Assembly (NCBI GenBank): GCA_945897955.1
Contig: CAMDGQ010000021.1
Coordinates: 1-56,446, forward strand
Length of the DNA stretch: 56,446 nt
Source: Tepidiphilus sp. J10
Lineage (GTDB): Bacteria; Pseudomonadota; Gammaproteobacteria; Burkholderiales; Thiobacillaceae
Reading direction: 5' to 3'
Shown: positions 26,022-35,627 of the stretch, piece after piece
How positions within the stretch are numbered: the first letter of the stretch is position 1
Layout: every line of letters starts with the position of its first letter
Position numbers and translations under genes: made by a program
The notes under the pieces: generated by a model
Databases searched by the model: none
What the model was told of the DNA's origin: nothing
What the model saw: only the letters and a program-made list of their open reading frames with translations

Positions 26022-28421
26022 CTATTTTCCGGGTTTGCCTTCGCCACGCCCCCGCCGGCCATTGCCGGCGGGCGGTGATTCAGGCCGGCTGCCGGGTTTG
26101 GCGACACGTCCGGCGCCGCGTCGGGGCGGCAAGGCTTCCGCCTCGGTTGCGCGCGGCCCCCGGCTCGGAACGCTCTGGCGCGGGATGTCCTTGCCGAAGC
26201 GATCGTTGCGTTGCGGACTCTTCGGTTTGGCGGCAGGTTGCGTGCGTGGATTCGGTGGCGAATGGATGTAGGCGCGTTCTTCGCCTGCCGGCTTGACGGC
26301 GCCACCGGGTTCAAACCATCTGCCCGTGCCGGCCGGCTGGAAACTCGGAATCAAATGGTGCTTGCCGTTGCCGATCAGTTCTTCGCGGCCCATTTCCTTC
26401 AGGGCTTCGCGCAGCATCGGCCAGTTTTCCGGGTCGTGATAGCGCAGGAAGGCCTTGTGCAGTTTGCGCACGCGGCCCTGTTTGGTCACGGCTACAGGCT
26501 CGCCGCCGCGCAAAACCTTTTTCAACGGGTTGCGCTCGCTGTGATACATGGTCGTCGCCAGCGCCATCGGCGTCGGTAGGAAGGTCTGCACCTGATCCAG
26601 GCGGAACTTGTTGCGCTTCAGCCAGAGCGCCAGATTGAGCATGTCCTCGTTGGTCGTGCCGGGGTGGGCGGCGATGAAATACGGGATCAGGTACTGCTCC
26701 TTGCCCGCTTCCGCCGAGTACTTCTCGAACAGTTGCTTGAAGCGGTCGTAGGCGCCCATGCCGGGTTTCATCATGTGGTTGAGCGGGCCGTCTTCAGTGT
26801 GTTCCGGCGCGATCTTGAGATAGCCGCCGACGTGATGCGTGACCAGTTCCTTGACGTATTCCGGCGACTTCACGGCCAGGTCGTAGCGTACCCCGGAGCC
26901 GATCAGAATCTTCTTGATGCCGGGCAGCGCGCGCGCCTTGCGGTAAACCTGAATCAGCGGGCCGTGATCGGTGTTGAGGTTTTCGCAGATATCCGGAAAG
27001 ACGCAGCTCAAACGTCGGCAGGCGGATTCGATCTTCGGGTCCTTGCAGGCCAGTCGGTACATGTTTGCAGTGGGGCCGCCGAGATCGGAAATGATGCCGG
27101 TGAAGCCGGGCGTCTTGTCACGGATGGCTTCAATCTCGTGCAGGATCGATTCTTCCGAACGGCTCTGGATGATGCGGCCTTCGTGCTCGGTGATCGAGCA
27201 GAAGGTACAGCCACCGAAGCAGCCACGCATGATGTTGACGCTGAAACGGATCATCTCCCAGGCAGGGATTTTCGCTTCGCCATAACTGGGGTGCGGCGCG
27301 CGGGCGAACGGCGCATCGAACACCGCATCCATTTCCGGCGTGGTCAACGGAATCGGCGGCGGGTTCAGCCAAACATCGCGCAAGCCGGCGCCATCGCCAT
27401 GCGCCTGCACCATGGCGCGGGCATTGCCGGGGTTGGATTCGAGGTGGAACACGCGCGAGGCGTGGGCGTACAGGATGGGGTTCTTCTCGACCTGCTCGTA
27501 GGCCGGCAGGCGCACCACGGTATGTGCGCGGGCGGCGTGGATGGCGGCAAGACGGGCTTCCCTGCTGAGGAAGCGGATGGGTTGGGCATCCCCCGGATTT
27601 CGCTGCGCTTCGTTATGGACACCCGCCGGGCTGCTTTCGGTTGAACTTGCCACGCCGGTCATCGCATACGGGTCCGGATGTTTGTCCACCCGCCCCGGCG
27701 TATCCATCGCCAGTGAATCGAGTTCACTCCATTCTTCGGAAGGTTTCCAGCCGTGGCTGACCATGAACGCGCTGCCACGCAGGTCGCGGATGTCCTTGAT
27801 CGACTCGCCGCCTGAGAGGCGGTGGGTGAGTTCGACCAGCGCGCGTTCGGCGTTGCCGAACAGCAGCATGTCGGCCTTGGAGTCGAGCAGCACAGAGCGG
27901 CGCACGGTGTCCGACCAGTAGTCGTAATGCGCGATGCGGCGCAACGAACCCTCGATGCCGCCGATCACCACCGCCACATCCTTGTAGGCCTCGCGGCAGC
28001 GCTGGGCATAGACGGTCAGCGCGCGGTCCGGGCGCTTGTCGGGTGAGGCGCCCGGCGTGTAGGCGTCGTCGGAGCGGATTTTGCGTTCCGAGGTATAGCG
28101 GTTGACCATCGAATCCATATTGCCGGCGGTGACACCGAAATACAGGTTCGGTCGGCCCAGCGCGCGGAATGGATCGGCGGACTTCCAGTCCGGTTGCGCG
28201 ATGATGCCGACGCGAAAACCCTGCGCTTCCAGCAAGCGTCCGATCAATGCCATGCCGAAGCTGGGATGGTCGATATAGGCGTCGCCGGTGACCAGGATGA
28301 CATCGCAACTGTCCCAGCCGAGCGCGTCCATTTCCTTTTTCGACATCGGTAGAAAGGCGGAAACGCCGAAACGCTTGGCCCAGTATGGACGATATGAGAA
28401 TAGATTTTTTGCGGTTTCCAT
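26022..28421 (-). CDS. ygiQ: YgiQ-family radical SAM protein
   Basis: A 799-residue protein. It has the YgiQ N-terminus ([41 protein letters not shown]), a radical-SAM CxxxCxxC cluster in [20 protein letters not shown], the downstream APEHTEDG and [14 protein letters not shown] motifs, and a DUF3362-like C-terminal region ([20 protein letters not shown]). The last about 90 residues are rich in R, P, K and G and probably disordered. The biochemical role of YgiQ is unknown as far as I recall. It is transcribed alone. Confidence 0.93.
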   Translation of the reverse strand: METAKNLFSYRPYWAKRFGVSAFLPMSKKEMDALGWDSCDVILVTGDAYIDHPSFGMALIGRLLEAQGFRVGIIAQPDWKSADPFRALGRPNLYFGVTAGNMDSMVNRYTSERKIRSDDAYTPGASPDKRPDRALTVYAQRCREAYKDVAVVIGGIEGSLRRIAHYDYWSDTVRRSVLLDSKADMLLFGNAERALVELTHRLSGGESIKDIRDLRGSAFMVSHGWKPSEEWSELDSLAMDTPGRVDKHPDPYAMTGVASSTESSPAGVHNEAQRNPGDAQPIRFLSREARLAAIHAARAHTVVRLPAYEQVEKNPILYAHASRVFHLESNPGNARAMVQAHGDGAGLRDVWLNPPPIPLTTPEMDAVFDAPFARAPHPSYGEAKIPAWEMIRFSVNIMRGCFGGCTFCSITEHEGRIIQSRSEESILHEIEAIRDKTPGFTGIISDLGGPTANMYRLACKDPKIESACRRLSCVFPDICENLNTDHGPLIQVYRKARALPGIKKILIGSGVRYDLAVKSPEYVKELVTHHVGGYLKIAPEHTEDGPLNHMMKPGMGAYDRFKQLFEKYSAEAGKEQYLIPYFIAAHPGTTNEDMLNLALWLKRNKFRLDQVQTFLPTPMALATTMYHSERNPLKKVLRGGEPVAVTKQGRVRKLHKAFLRYHDPENWPMLREALKEMGREELIGNGKHHLIPSFQPAGTGRWFEPGGAVKPAGEERAYIHSPPNPRTQPAAKPKSPQRNDRFGKDIPRQSVPSRGPRATEAEALPPRRGAGRVAKPGSRPESPPAGNGRRGRGEGKPGK

Positions 28422-28440
28422 CAGGAACTCCGGTCAAGAT

Positions 28441-28486
28441 AAAAACCCCGTCCCCGGATATCGCTCACGGCGATATCCGGGGACGG
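28441..28486 (-). terminator. Strong terminator downstream of the NtrX-like gene
   Basis: A perfect 17-bp inverted repeat (28448-28464 with 28470-28486, core CCCCGGATATCGC) with a five-base loop. On the minus strand it is followed by GGTTTTTATC, and it lies 15 bp after the stop codon at 28502. It closes the rsmB-DUF4390-ntrY-ntrX operon. Confidence 0.9.
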
Positions 28487-28501
28487 CCTTGCGAGGATCG
28501 T

Positions 28502-29761
28502 TCAGTCCTTTTCGCGCCCCGGCGCTTCGATGCCCAGTTGCTTGACCTTGCGATACAGGTTGGTGCGGTCGAGTCCGGCACGTTCGGCAGTCTTGCTCAT
28601 GGCCCAGCCGCATTGCGCAAGCAGCGCTTCCAGATAGGCTTTTTCGAAGGCGTCGCGTGCGTCTTTCAAGGGCAGATGCAGCATCAGGTCGATGCCGACC
28701 GGACTGGCGGCTTCCTTGCTGATGCCCAGCATGGCTTCGACCGTTTCGGTTTCGATCACTCCCTGGCCGGGTTCCAGCGCCAGTCTTCCGGCCAGCGCTT
28801 CAAGTTCCGCCAGATTGCCCGGCCAGTCGTAGGCGGCAAGGGCTTCCAGCGCCGGGTCGGAAAAACGGCGGGGTGGAATCAGCAGGCGGACAAAGGCGTC
28901 TTCCAGAACGCGTGCGGCGAGGGCGGGAATGTCCTCCCGGCGGGATTTCAGTGGCAGCAGTTCAACCACGGCATGAATGAGCTGGTCATGCAGTTCCTGC
29001 GTCAGTCGATTCTGAGCCAGCAGTTGCGGCAGCGGCTGCGGACTGGCGACGACGATGCGCGCGGAAAATTCGACCCGACGCGAGATCAGCAGAACGAGCC
29101 CCTTCTGCTGCATGGTGGACAGTACTGACAGGTCGGGCACGAAAATCAGTCCGCCCTTGGCCTGCGCGAGCAATTCAGCCGGACGGTCGGCGAGCGCGGC
29201 GGGCGTGTCGACTCGGACGAAGGCTGCATCCGGCGGGGTCAGAAACTGGACAATGATTTCCTCGCCGGCCCCGGGGTGCGTTTGCAGCAGCAGGGGCAGG
29301 CCGGCGCTGATTGCCAGGCTCAGGCGTTGCGTCAGACGCCGTGTCGATTCGCCCGCACCGAGCAGGTCAAGGTTGCCGGTTGTGGTTGGGCGAGCGCGCC
29401 GGCTGTCCATCGCCTTGCGCACGGTTTCCAGCAGATGCTTGTAGGAAACCGGTTTTTCCAGGTAGTCGAAGGCGCCCAGCCGAGTGGCTTCAACAGCCGT
29501 GTGCACCGTGCCGTGGCCGGACATCATGACGACCGGCATGGTGAGCCGGCCTTGCGTTTTCCATTCCTTCAGCAGCGTGACGCCATCGACATCCGGCATC
29601 CAGATATCCAGCAGCACCAGATCGGGAACCTTTTCGTCCAGCGCGGCGCGCGCAGCGGCGCCATGTTCGGCCATGCGTACTTCAAAACCTTCCTCTTCGA
29701 GGATTTCCCGCATCAATTCGCGAATGCCGGGCTCATCGTCGACCACCAGAATTTCAGACAT
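28502..29761 (-). CDS. ntrX: NtrX-like response regulator with degenerate AAA+ domain and Fis-type HTH
   Basis: A 419-residue protein. The receiver domain (about 1-120) is intact, with D8-D9, phospho-acceptor D52 (LLDIWMPDVDG) and K in YLEKPVS. The middle aligns with a sigma-54 AAA+ domain but is decayed: the Walker A lysine is lost (HPGAGEEII), Walker B reads GGLIFVPDLSVL without DE, and the GAFTGA loop is missing. The C-terminal Fis HTH is normal (MSKTAERAGLDRTNLYRKVK). It therefore probably binds DNA but cannot drive sigma-54 open-complex formation. ATG 29761 has AAAGG about 7 bp upstream; the longer frame begins at TTG. It pairs with the sensor kinase 42 bp upstream. Confidence 0.88.
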   Translation of the reverse strand: MSEILVVDDEPGIRELMREILEEEGFEVRMAEHGAAARAALDEKVPDLVLLDIWMPDVDGVTLLKEWKTQGRLTMPVVMMSGHGTVHTAVEATRLGAFDYLEKPVSYKHLLETVRKAMDSRRARPTTTGNLDLLGAGESTRRLTQRLSLAISAGLPLLLQTHPGAGEEIIVQFLTPPDAAFVRVDTPAALADRPAELLAQAKGGLIFVPDLSVLSTMQQKGLVLLISRRVEFSARIVVASPQPLPQLLAQNRLTQELHDQLIHAVVELLPLKSRREDIPALAARVLEDAFVRLLIPPRRFSDPALEALAAYDWPGNLAELEALAGRLALEPGQGVIETETVEAMLGISKEAASPVGIDLMLHLPLKDARDAFEKAYLEALLAQCGWAMSKTAERAGLDRTNLYRKVKQLGIEAPGREKD

Positions 29762-29803
29762 ATCCAACCTTTCCAATCAGGAACATGCGGTGGCGGGGCA
29801 ATT

Positions 29804-31954
29804 TCACTTCTTGTTTGCCATGCCGCCTTCAGCCAACACCGGCAAGCGCACACTGATGCGCGCGCCGCCTCCTTCGATATTGCATACATCAATCTCGCCG
29901 TGGTGCTCTTCGACAATTTTCTTGACCACCGGCAAACCCAGGCCGGTCCCTTTGGGTTTGGTTGTCGCGTAAGGCTCGAACATACGATTCTTCAACTCCT
30001 CCGGGAACCCCGCACCATTGTCTTCTACGCACAGCTCGATGCGCTCGCTTAATTCTTCGCCTTCGCGGCGGGTAATAACGCGGATATGCGGCGCTGGCGC
30101 AGTTTCCTGCGCTTCCTGCGCATTCTTCATCAAATTGACCAGCACCTGCCGCAACAGAGAGGGGTCGCCGGCCACCGGCGGCAGATTTGGCGCCAGTTCG
30201 ACCTTGAGCGGAATGCCGCCGGCATAGAGTTCCAGCACCTCGCCCACCAGGCTGTTCAGATCGACCCGTTCGATGCGCGGCGAGGGCAGGCGGGCATATT
30301 GCGCGAATGCATCGACCAGACCTTTCAGCGCGGACACCTGGCCGACGATGGTGGCAACGGCGCGGGTCAGGGTATCGCGCGCGGCGCCTTCCAGGCGGTC
30401 AGCCAGTTTTGCTTCCAGACGTTCGGCCGAGAGCTGGATCGGAGTCAGCGGATTCTTGATTTCATGCGCCATGCGCCGCGCCGCTTCACCCCAGGCGGCG
30501 TCCCGCTGCGCCTGGATGAGCTGGGTGACATCGTCCAGCACTAGAACGTAGTCGGGCATGTCGCCGCTCGACAATGGCGTTCCGCGCACCAGCAGGATGC
30601 GGCTGCTGGTCGACATGGCCAATTCGAGCTGTTCGCGCCACGGGCGCGTCGGCGAGGTGGTGAAATGGGCGGCGATTTCCTGCGCGAAATGGCGCAGTCC
30701 GCTGTTTTCCGCGCCCCATTCGGCAAGGCCGCGGCCTTCAAGTTCGTTGCGCGGCAGGCCGAGTATGGCGCTGACCGCCGGGTTGGCCAGGCGCACGCCG
30801 AGTTGGTGGTCAAGCGTCACCACGCCGGCGGTGACGCCCGAGAGCACACCTTCCAGATAGGCGTTGGCTTCCAGCAGTTTGTCATGGCTATCCAGGGCGG
30901 CGGCGCGGGCGTCGGCGAGTTGCCGTGTCATCCGGTTGAATGACTGCGTCAGCATGCCAAGCTCGTCGCGGCTGGCAACGGTATGCACCTGGGTGAAGTC
31001 GCCCCGCGCCACTGCCCGCGTGCCCCTGGCCAGCGCGCGCAGCGGTGCGGCCAGACGCTCGGAAATCAGGAAAGCGAGACTGAGCGCCGAAAACAGCGCG
31101 AGCGTCAGCGCCATGGTCAGCGAAATGCCGTACATGCGCTTCAGGCCAAGACGCGAAAGCAGCAGTTCCTGATAGCCCTGGCGCGCGGTTTCGACCTGCT
31201 GCGCGTCGCGCGCCAGTTCGAGCGGCACGGGTTGCGAGACTTGCAGCAGGCGCAGTCGCTCGCTCAACGCGACCACGTTGACCGGAACCACGACCTGCAC
31301 GGATATTCCGCCATCGGGCATGGCTTCCAGGCGTGACCAGGGCTGCATTGCGCGCGCCTGCCAGACTGCGCCTTGTGCCAGCGCGGGTGGAATCAGCGTG
31401 GCTCGGTTGGCGGAGGAAAAGCCGAGCAGTTTGCCGTCGTCGTCGAGCAGCGCGGCTTCCTGCAGACCGGCAGCCTCGCGCAGTTCGTCCAGCCGACTGG
31501 TCTGCAACAACGGCGGCAATTCGCCAAGCTGGCGTGAGAGGGTTTCGCTTTTTCGCACCACTTCGCGCTGGACATGGCCAAGCGCCGAACGTCCAAGCGC
31601 AAGTCCGCCTTCGAGCGCGCTCTCCATGCGTACGTCGAACCAGGATTCAATCGAACGGATCAGGAACTGTACCGAGACGCCATAAACCACCATGCCGGGC
31701 ACCAGGGCCATCAGACTGATGATCAGGAACATGCGGGCGGTGAGCTTGGCGCCGAATACGCCGGCGCGGATCCGCCGCACCAGGATGAAACCCTGATAAC
31801 CGATAAGCAGCACCAGGCCGATGGCGGCGGCGACGGTGAGACCCAACAGCAACGAGAGATGGCCGGCGAAAAACTCGGTGTTGTCGGCAGCGGTGGCAAG
31901 CAGGCCGATCAGCGCGGAGCCGAGCAGCAGGCTGGCTGCGACCAGGTAAATCAT
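29804..31954 (-). CDS. ntrY: NtrY-like membrane sensor histidine kinase
   Basis: A 716-residue protein. Membrane segments lie near residues 1-20, 32-60 and 80-110, and a periplasmic sensing region follows to about 280 (MYGISLTMALTLALFSALSL is the next membrane segment). HAMP is RLAAPLRALARGTRAVARGD; a PAS domain follows (VVTLDHQLGVRLANPAVSAI). HisKA has the phospho-histidine in RRMAHEIKNPLTPIQLSAER; HATPase has NLMKNAQEAQ, DNGAGFPEEL and GTGLGLPVVKKIVEEHHGE. NtrY-NtrX systems respond to nitrogen or redox state and envelope cues. It starts 5 bp after the DUF4390 gene, in the same operon. Confidence 0.92.
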   Translation of the reverse strand: MIYLVAASLLLGSALIGLLATAADNTEFFAGHLSLLLGLTVAAAIGLVLLIGYQGFILVRRIRAGVFGAKLTARMFLIISLMALVPGMVVYGVSVQFLIRSIESWFDVRMESALEGGLALGRSALGHVQREVVRKSETLSRQLGELPPLLQTSRLDELREAAGLQEAALLDDDGKLLGFSSANRATLIPPALAQGAVWQARAMQPWSRLEAMPDGGISVQVVVPVNVVALSERLRLLQVSQPVPLELARDAQQVETARQGYQELLLSRLGLKRMYGISLTMALTLALFSALSLAFLISERLAAPLRALARGTRAVARGDFTQVHTVASRDELGMLTQSFNRMTRQLADARAAALDSHDKLLEANAYLEGVLSGVTAGVVTLDHQLGVRLANPAVSAILGLPRNELEGRGLAEWGAENSGLRHFAQEIAAHFTTSPTRPWREQLELAMSTSSRILLVRGTPLSSGDMPDYVLVLDDVTQLIQAQRDAAWGEAARRMAHEIKNPLTPIQLSAERLEAKLADRLEGAARDTLTRAVATIVGQVSALKGLVDAFAQYARLPSPRIERVDLNSLVGEVLELYAGGIPLKVELAPNLPPVAGDPSLLRQVLVNLMKNAQEAQETAPAPHIRVITRREGEELSERIELCVEDNGAGFPEELKNRMFEPYATTKPKGTGLGLPVVKKIVEEHHGEIDVCNIEGGGARISVRLPVLAEGGMANKK

Positions 31955-31959
31955 GCCGG

Positions 31960-32547
31960 TCAGTACCTGAAACCGCGCTCTTGCCAGCCCGAATCGAGCT
32001 GCCAGCGCGCAGACGAGGCCAGCGCGTTGACTTGCAACGGTTTCGGCAACTGGGCGATATCCAGATACATGCGGACAAAGGCCTTGAAGTCAGACTTCCG
32101 TGTCATCTGCTTGACATTCAGCACGGACCAGTCGCGCAGGTCGCCAACCGCGCGCAGCGCCGCAGCAAGACTGTCGTGCGTGCTGGAAACCCCGGACAAC
32201 GTAACGTAGTAATGACGCAGCAGGGCGTTATAGGACAGACGAATGCTGCGTTCGATGTCGATCAGGTCTTCCGAAAGCCAGAAATCGCGCAGACGCTCGG
32301 CCTCGAAGGCTTGTACAAACGTCAGTTGCACGCCTCGCATCAATGCATTTTCCAGGGTGGCGGAGAGTTGAATGTCGAACGATCCGGACAACTGGAACAG
32401 CTCGCCCTTCTGGCTGATCTCGGCATGTTCCAGCGTGATGCCGCCGCCGGAAGCCCTGCCGCTCTGGGCATGGCCGACGCGAACGACCGCGAATCCCGCC
32501 ATGGCGCTGGCGGCACGCAGGAAGTCACGTCTTGAGCAGGCGGGCAT
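31960..32547 (-). CDS. DUF4390 domain-containing exported protein
   Basis: A 195-residue protein. The N-terminus SRRDFLRAASAMAGFAVVRV followed by GHAQ looks like a twin-arginine export signal with an AxA-like cleavage site. The remainder (LQLSGSFDIQLSATLENALM in similar form, FWLSEDLIDIERSIRLSYNA, LRHYYVTLSG) matches DUF4390, a family encoded next to ntrYX in betaproteobacteria with no known function. The start at ATG 32547 overlaps the end of rsmB by 23 bp. Its fixed place between rsmB and ntrY suggests a periplasmic partner of the NtrY sensor (inference). Confidence 0.8.
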   Translation of the reverse strand: MPACSRRDFLRAASAMAGFAVVRVGHAQSGRASGGGITLEHAEISQKGELFQLSGSFDIQLSATLENALMRGVQLTFVQAFEAERLRDFWLSEDLIDIERSIRLSYNALLRHYYVTLSGVSSTHDSLAAALRAVGDLRDWSVLNVKQMTRKSDFKAFVRMYLDIAQLPKPLQVNALASSARWQLDSGWQERGFRY

Positions 32548-33853
32548 AAAAGAATCCGTCCATTTCTGCGCTTGGCAGCAACGCATTCATCAACATCGGG
32601 GCATCCATCCGGCCTTCACTCGCACCAGGCATATCGACCGGCTCGTAACAGGCATCGGAATGGCGGGCGAGAAAAGCAGTCATTTGTTCGCGGTTTTCCG
32701 CCCTGAACAGGCTGCAAGTGGCGTAAAGCATTTTGCCACCCGGTTTCAGCAGCGGCCATAAAGCTTCCAGCAGCCTGGACTGTTCGTGTGCCAGATGTTG
32801 CATATCTTCCGCGCGTTTCAACCACTTTCCGTCCGGATGTCGCCGGGCGACACCCGAGGCGGTACAGGGCGCGTCGAGCAGGATGCGGTCGAAAGGCTTC
32901 CCGTCCCACCAGAGCGAGGTCTTGCCGGCGTCTTCGGCAAGCAGGCGCACCGCTCCGGGTCTGAACAGATCGAGGCGCTCCAGGTTGTCCTTCACGCGCC
33001 GCAATCGCTCGGCATCGCTATCGAGTGCGACCAGTTCGAGATCGGACCTTTCCAGCAGGTGACCGGTCTTGCCTCCGGGCGCCGCACAGGCATCGAGCAC
33101 GCGCATGCCGTCGCCGGCATCCAGAAGCGGCGCCGCCCATTGCGCGCCAAGATCCTGCACGGAGACCTGGCCTGAAGCGAAGCCGGGCAATTCGGATACC
33201 GGCAGCGGGGCATGCAGTATCAGGCTCGCCTCGGCCAGGTCGTGCTCAGGTACATGTTGCTCGATGCCGACAGCGTCGAGCATGGCCTGGTAGTCGGCGC
33301 GCGTGGTCTGGCGCAGGTTGACGCGCAAAGTCATCGGCGGACGGCTGTTCTGGATGTCGACAATGCGTTGCCAGTCGGACGGGTACTCGGCCTGCAAACG
33401 TTGCAGCCACCATTTTGGAAAGTTCCAGCGCGCCTCGGGATCCTGGCGAGCAGCCCGCTCCAGATTCTCGCGACCGCGCTGGAAGTTGCGCAACACGGCA
33501 TTGACGAATGCGCGGGCAAAGGGAAAGCGCTGGGCGGCAACGCTGACGGTTTCGTTGACTGCGGCATAGGCTGGCGACAGCCCGGCATCGAGTTCGTGCA
33601 ACCCCACCAGGAGATGTCCGATCAATTCGTCCGGCTGCACCGGACGCTGGGTCAGTCGCGCGAGAAAGAAGCGCAGACGCCCGGCTTCTCGCAACACGCC
33701 GTAAGCCAGATTCTGGGCGGCAGCCAGTTCTCTTGCATCGGCCGAAGCGGCGGCGCGCAATTTGGCGAGCGTGGCGGTAAGGCTGTAGCCATCCAGAAGA
33801 ACGGCGTTGACCAGATTGGCGGCAAGAAGTCGGGGCGAGGCGGGCGAAGTCAT
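32525..33853 (-). CDS. rsmB: 16S rRNA (cytosine-967-C5)-methyltransferase RsmB
   Basis: A 442-residue protein. It has an N-terminal NusB-like domain (LAYGVLREAGRLRFFLARLT, VNAVLRNFQRGRENL) and a C-terminal Rossmann methyltransferase: VLDACAAPGGKTGHLL, VALDSDAERLRRVKDNL, then the TC motif-IV cysteine in ILLDAPCTASGVARRHPDGK and the catalytic motif-VI cysteine in LYATCSLFRAENREQM. It methylates C967 in helix 31 of 16S rRNA. Longer starts exist at 33895 and 33922, but similarity begins at MTSPASPRLLAANLV. It is the first gene of the rsmB-DUF4390-ntrY-ntrX operon. Confidence 0.92.
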   Translation of the reverse strand: MTSPASPRLLAANLVNAVLLDGYSLTATLAKLRAAASADARELAAAQNLAYGVLREAGRLRFFLARLTQRPVQPDELIGHLLVGLHELDAGLSPAYAAVNETVSVAAQRFPFARAFVNAVLRNFQRGRENLERAARQDPEARWNFPKWWLQRLQAEYPSDWQRIVDIQNSRPPMTLRVNLRQTTRADYQAMLDAVGIEQHVPEHDLAEASLILHAPLPVSELPGFASGQVSVQDLGAQWAAPLLDAGDGMRVLDACAAPGGKTGHLLERSDLELVALDSDAERLRRVKDNLERLDLFRPGAVRLLAEDAGKTSLWWDGKPFDRILLDAPCTASGVARRHPDGKWLKRAEDMQHLAHEQSRLLEALWPLLKPGGKMLYATCSLFRAENREQMTAFLARHSDACYEPVDMPGASEGRMDAPMLMNALLPSAEMDGFFYARLLKT

Positions 33854-33992
33854 GCCGCTATTGTCGCTGAAGCCGGCACGCGGGGGCGCGGTCATGCCGG
33901 CATGTGTGCAAACAAGGTTCAAGAAACCCGAGCCATCGCCGATAGCGGGGCCAGGCGCTGATCCGCGCCGCTTTTGGTCCGGGAGTCAGGCA

Positions 33993-34508
33993 ATGAGTAA
34001 TGTCGATACACTGCGTCACGATCTCGTCGGTATTGTGGGCGAGTTGCATACGGCCTTGCGGGAGATTGGCGGTGACGAACTGCCGCAGGCTGGCATCGTC
34101 AATAATGCCCGCGATCGCCTGCGCTATATCGCCACGCTGACCGAACAGTCGGCCAGCCAGACTTTGCGTGCCGCCGAGGCGCTCAGCGACAGCCTGCATG
34201 ACCAGCGAGCCCGCGCGCGTTCGCTGCAGAAGGTCATCCGCTCGCCCGCCGCGCGCAGCTTTCTGGTGGATCTGGATGCGCAACATGTCGATGCTCTTGG
34301 TCAGGTCAGCGAAATCATCCAGGCGCAGGCTTTTCAGGATCTGGTCGGACAGGTCGTCAACAGATTGATGCTGACTGTCGAGAAGATCGAAACCAGCCTG
34401 GCTCATCTGCTGCTGGAGGAGGACAGCGATGCCAGCCGACTCGCGGGGCCGCAAGTGCGTGCTGAACAGGCGGTCAGCCAGGCGGATGTCGATACCTTGT
34501 TCGATTGA
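33993..34508 (+). CDS. cheZ: CheZ-family CheY-P phosphatase
   Basis: A 171-residue helical protein, shorter than the E. coli protein (about 214). The catalytic segment IIQAQAFQDLVGQVVNRLM keeps Asp116 and Gln120, with the same four-residue spacing as E. coli D143 and Q147. The extreme C-terminus QADVDTLFD resembles the CheY-binding peptide. The start has GGGAG 7-12 bp upstream. It is a single gene, divergent from rsmB and convergent with the GGDEF gene, and no other che or fli genes are in view. It implies CheY-controlled motility elsewhere in the genome. Confidence 0.85.
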   Translation: MSNVDTLRHDLVGIVGELHTALREIGGDELPQAGIVNNARDRLRYIATLTEQSASQTLRAAEALSDSLHDQRARARSLQKVIRSPAARSFLVDLDAQHVDALGQVSEIIQAQAFQDLVGQVVNRLMLTVEKIETSLAHLLLEEDSDASRLAGPQVRAEQAVSQADVDTLFD

Positions 34509-34526
34509 CCGGCCGTCTGGCTGAAG

Positions 34527-35486
34527 TCAGTTGGAAACCTTGATCTGGTTGCGACCGCTGTTCTTGGCCAGGTAGAGCGCTTCATCGGCGCGGCGAAGCA
34601 AGGCATGGCCGTTTTCCTCCTGGTGCAAAGTGGCGACACCGGCGCTGAAGGTCGTGTTGATCTGCTTGCCCTCGTAGTTCAACGGCGACCGCGCCATCAG
34701 TTGCTGCAGACGACCCAGCACAAAATACGCGCCACGCGCGTCGGTATCCGGCAGGATCAGGGTGAACTCCTCACCGCCATAACGCACCAGCGCATCGGAT
34801 TTGCGCATGACCGATTTGATCAGGCTGGCGAAGTGAACCAGCATCTGGTCGCCGGCTTCATGGCCAAACGTGTCGTTGACCTTCTTGAAGAAATCGAGAT
34901 CCAGCATCCCGATCGACAAGGCGCCCGCGCCACGATGGGCGCGAGCAATTTCACGCGCAAGCGTCTGGTCCAGTCCGCGGCGATTGAGGCTGCCGGTCAG
35001 TGCGTCTTCATTCAATAGCTGACGGGTCTCGGCCATTTCCGCTTGCAGTGCGTTCAGTGCCTGCTTGGTTTCGATCAGATCCTTGTGACTGGCTTCAACG
35101 GTGTTCTGTATGCCGCCGGCCTGCATGACCACGGTGGAGAGCAAACGCAGGATTTCGTTCTTGTCGCGACTGCTGCGCAAGCTGCTGACATTGCCGGCCA
35201 GATGCATGTTCTTGTCGCCCAGATCCCTGGCCAGGGTTTCGGTTTTGTCCGTCACCTCCTGCACCATTTTCCTGAGCATCACCAGAAGCTCGCTGCAGAA
35301 CTCCTTGTTTGGCTGCTCCGGAGCGATTTCAGTCGAAGGTTGCGGTGTCGCATCCGTGTTCTCGTGATGCTGGTCACCCGCGAACCTGTGGTAGTGATCC
35401 GCATAGTTTTCCGGCGTCGGCGGGATGCCTTCATCCTTCAGACGCTGCATGACGGCCATGCCGATGACATTGGGGGTCTGTGCCAT
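34527..35486 (-). CDS. GGDEF diguanylate cyclase
   Basis: A 319-residue protein. The C-terminal GGDEF domain has the active site RYGGEEF (237-241) and an I-site RKSD (228-231) exactly five residues before it, so the enzyme is predicted active and product-inhibited. The N-terminal about 150 residues are soluble and helical (EFCSELLVMLRKMVQEVTDK, then a heptad-rich stretch), with no membrane segment and no named sensor domain that I recognise. It sits beside cheZ, which suggests a link to motility control. It ends 18 bp from cheZ, convergent. Confidence 0.9.
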   Translation of the reverse strand: MAQTPNVIGMAVMQRLKDEGIPPTPENYADHYHRFAGDQHHENTDATPQPSTEIAPEQPNKEFCSELLVMLRKMVQEVTDKTETLARDLGDKNMHLAGNVSSLRSSRDKNEILRLLSTVVMQAGGIQNTVEASHKDLIETKQALNALQAEMAETRQLLNEDALTGSLNRRGLDQTLAREIARAHRGAGALSIGMLDLDFFKKVNDTFGHEAGDQMLVHFASLIKSVMRKSDALVRYGGEEFTLILPDTDARGAYFVLGRLQQLMARSPLNYEGKQINTTFSAGVATLHQEENGHALLRRADEALYLAKNSGRNQIKVSN

Positions 35487-35627
35487 GGTGCGAATCGGGG
35501 TCGAATTGAGGGTTTTGGTTGCAACGACTCGCGCCTTATCGGCGAACTGGCGGCATTCTTTAACCCAACGGATAATTGTTGCCGCCTATATCCTTGTGCC
35601 GCATCCAGTCCAGCCAACCTCATCCTC

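Noticed and set aside
26664-27644. 326-codon plus-strand frame inside ygiQ
   Set aside because: Antisense to the radical-SAM core with CxxxCxxC motif; no support.
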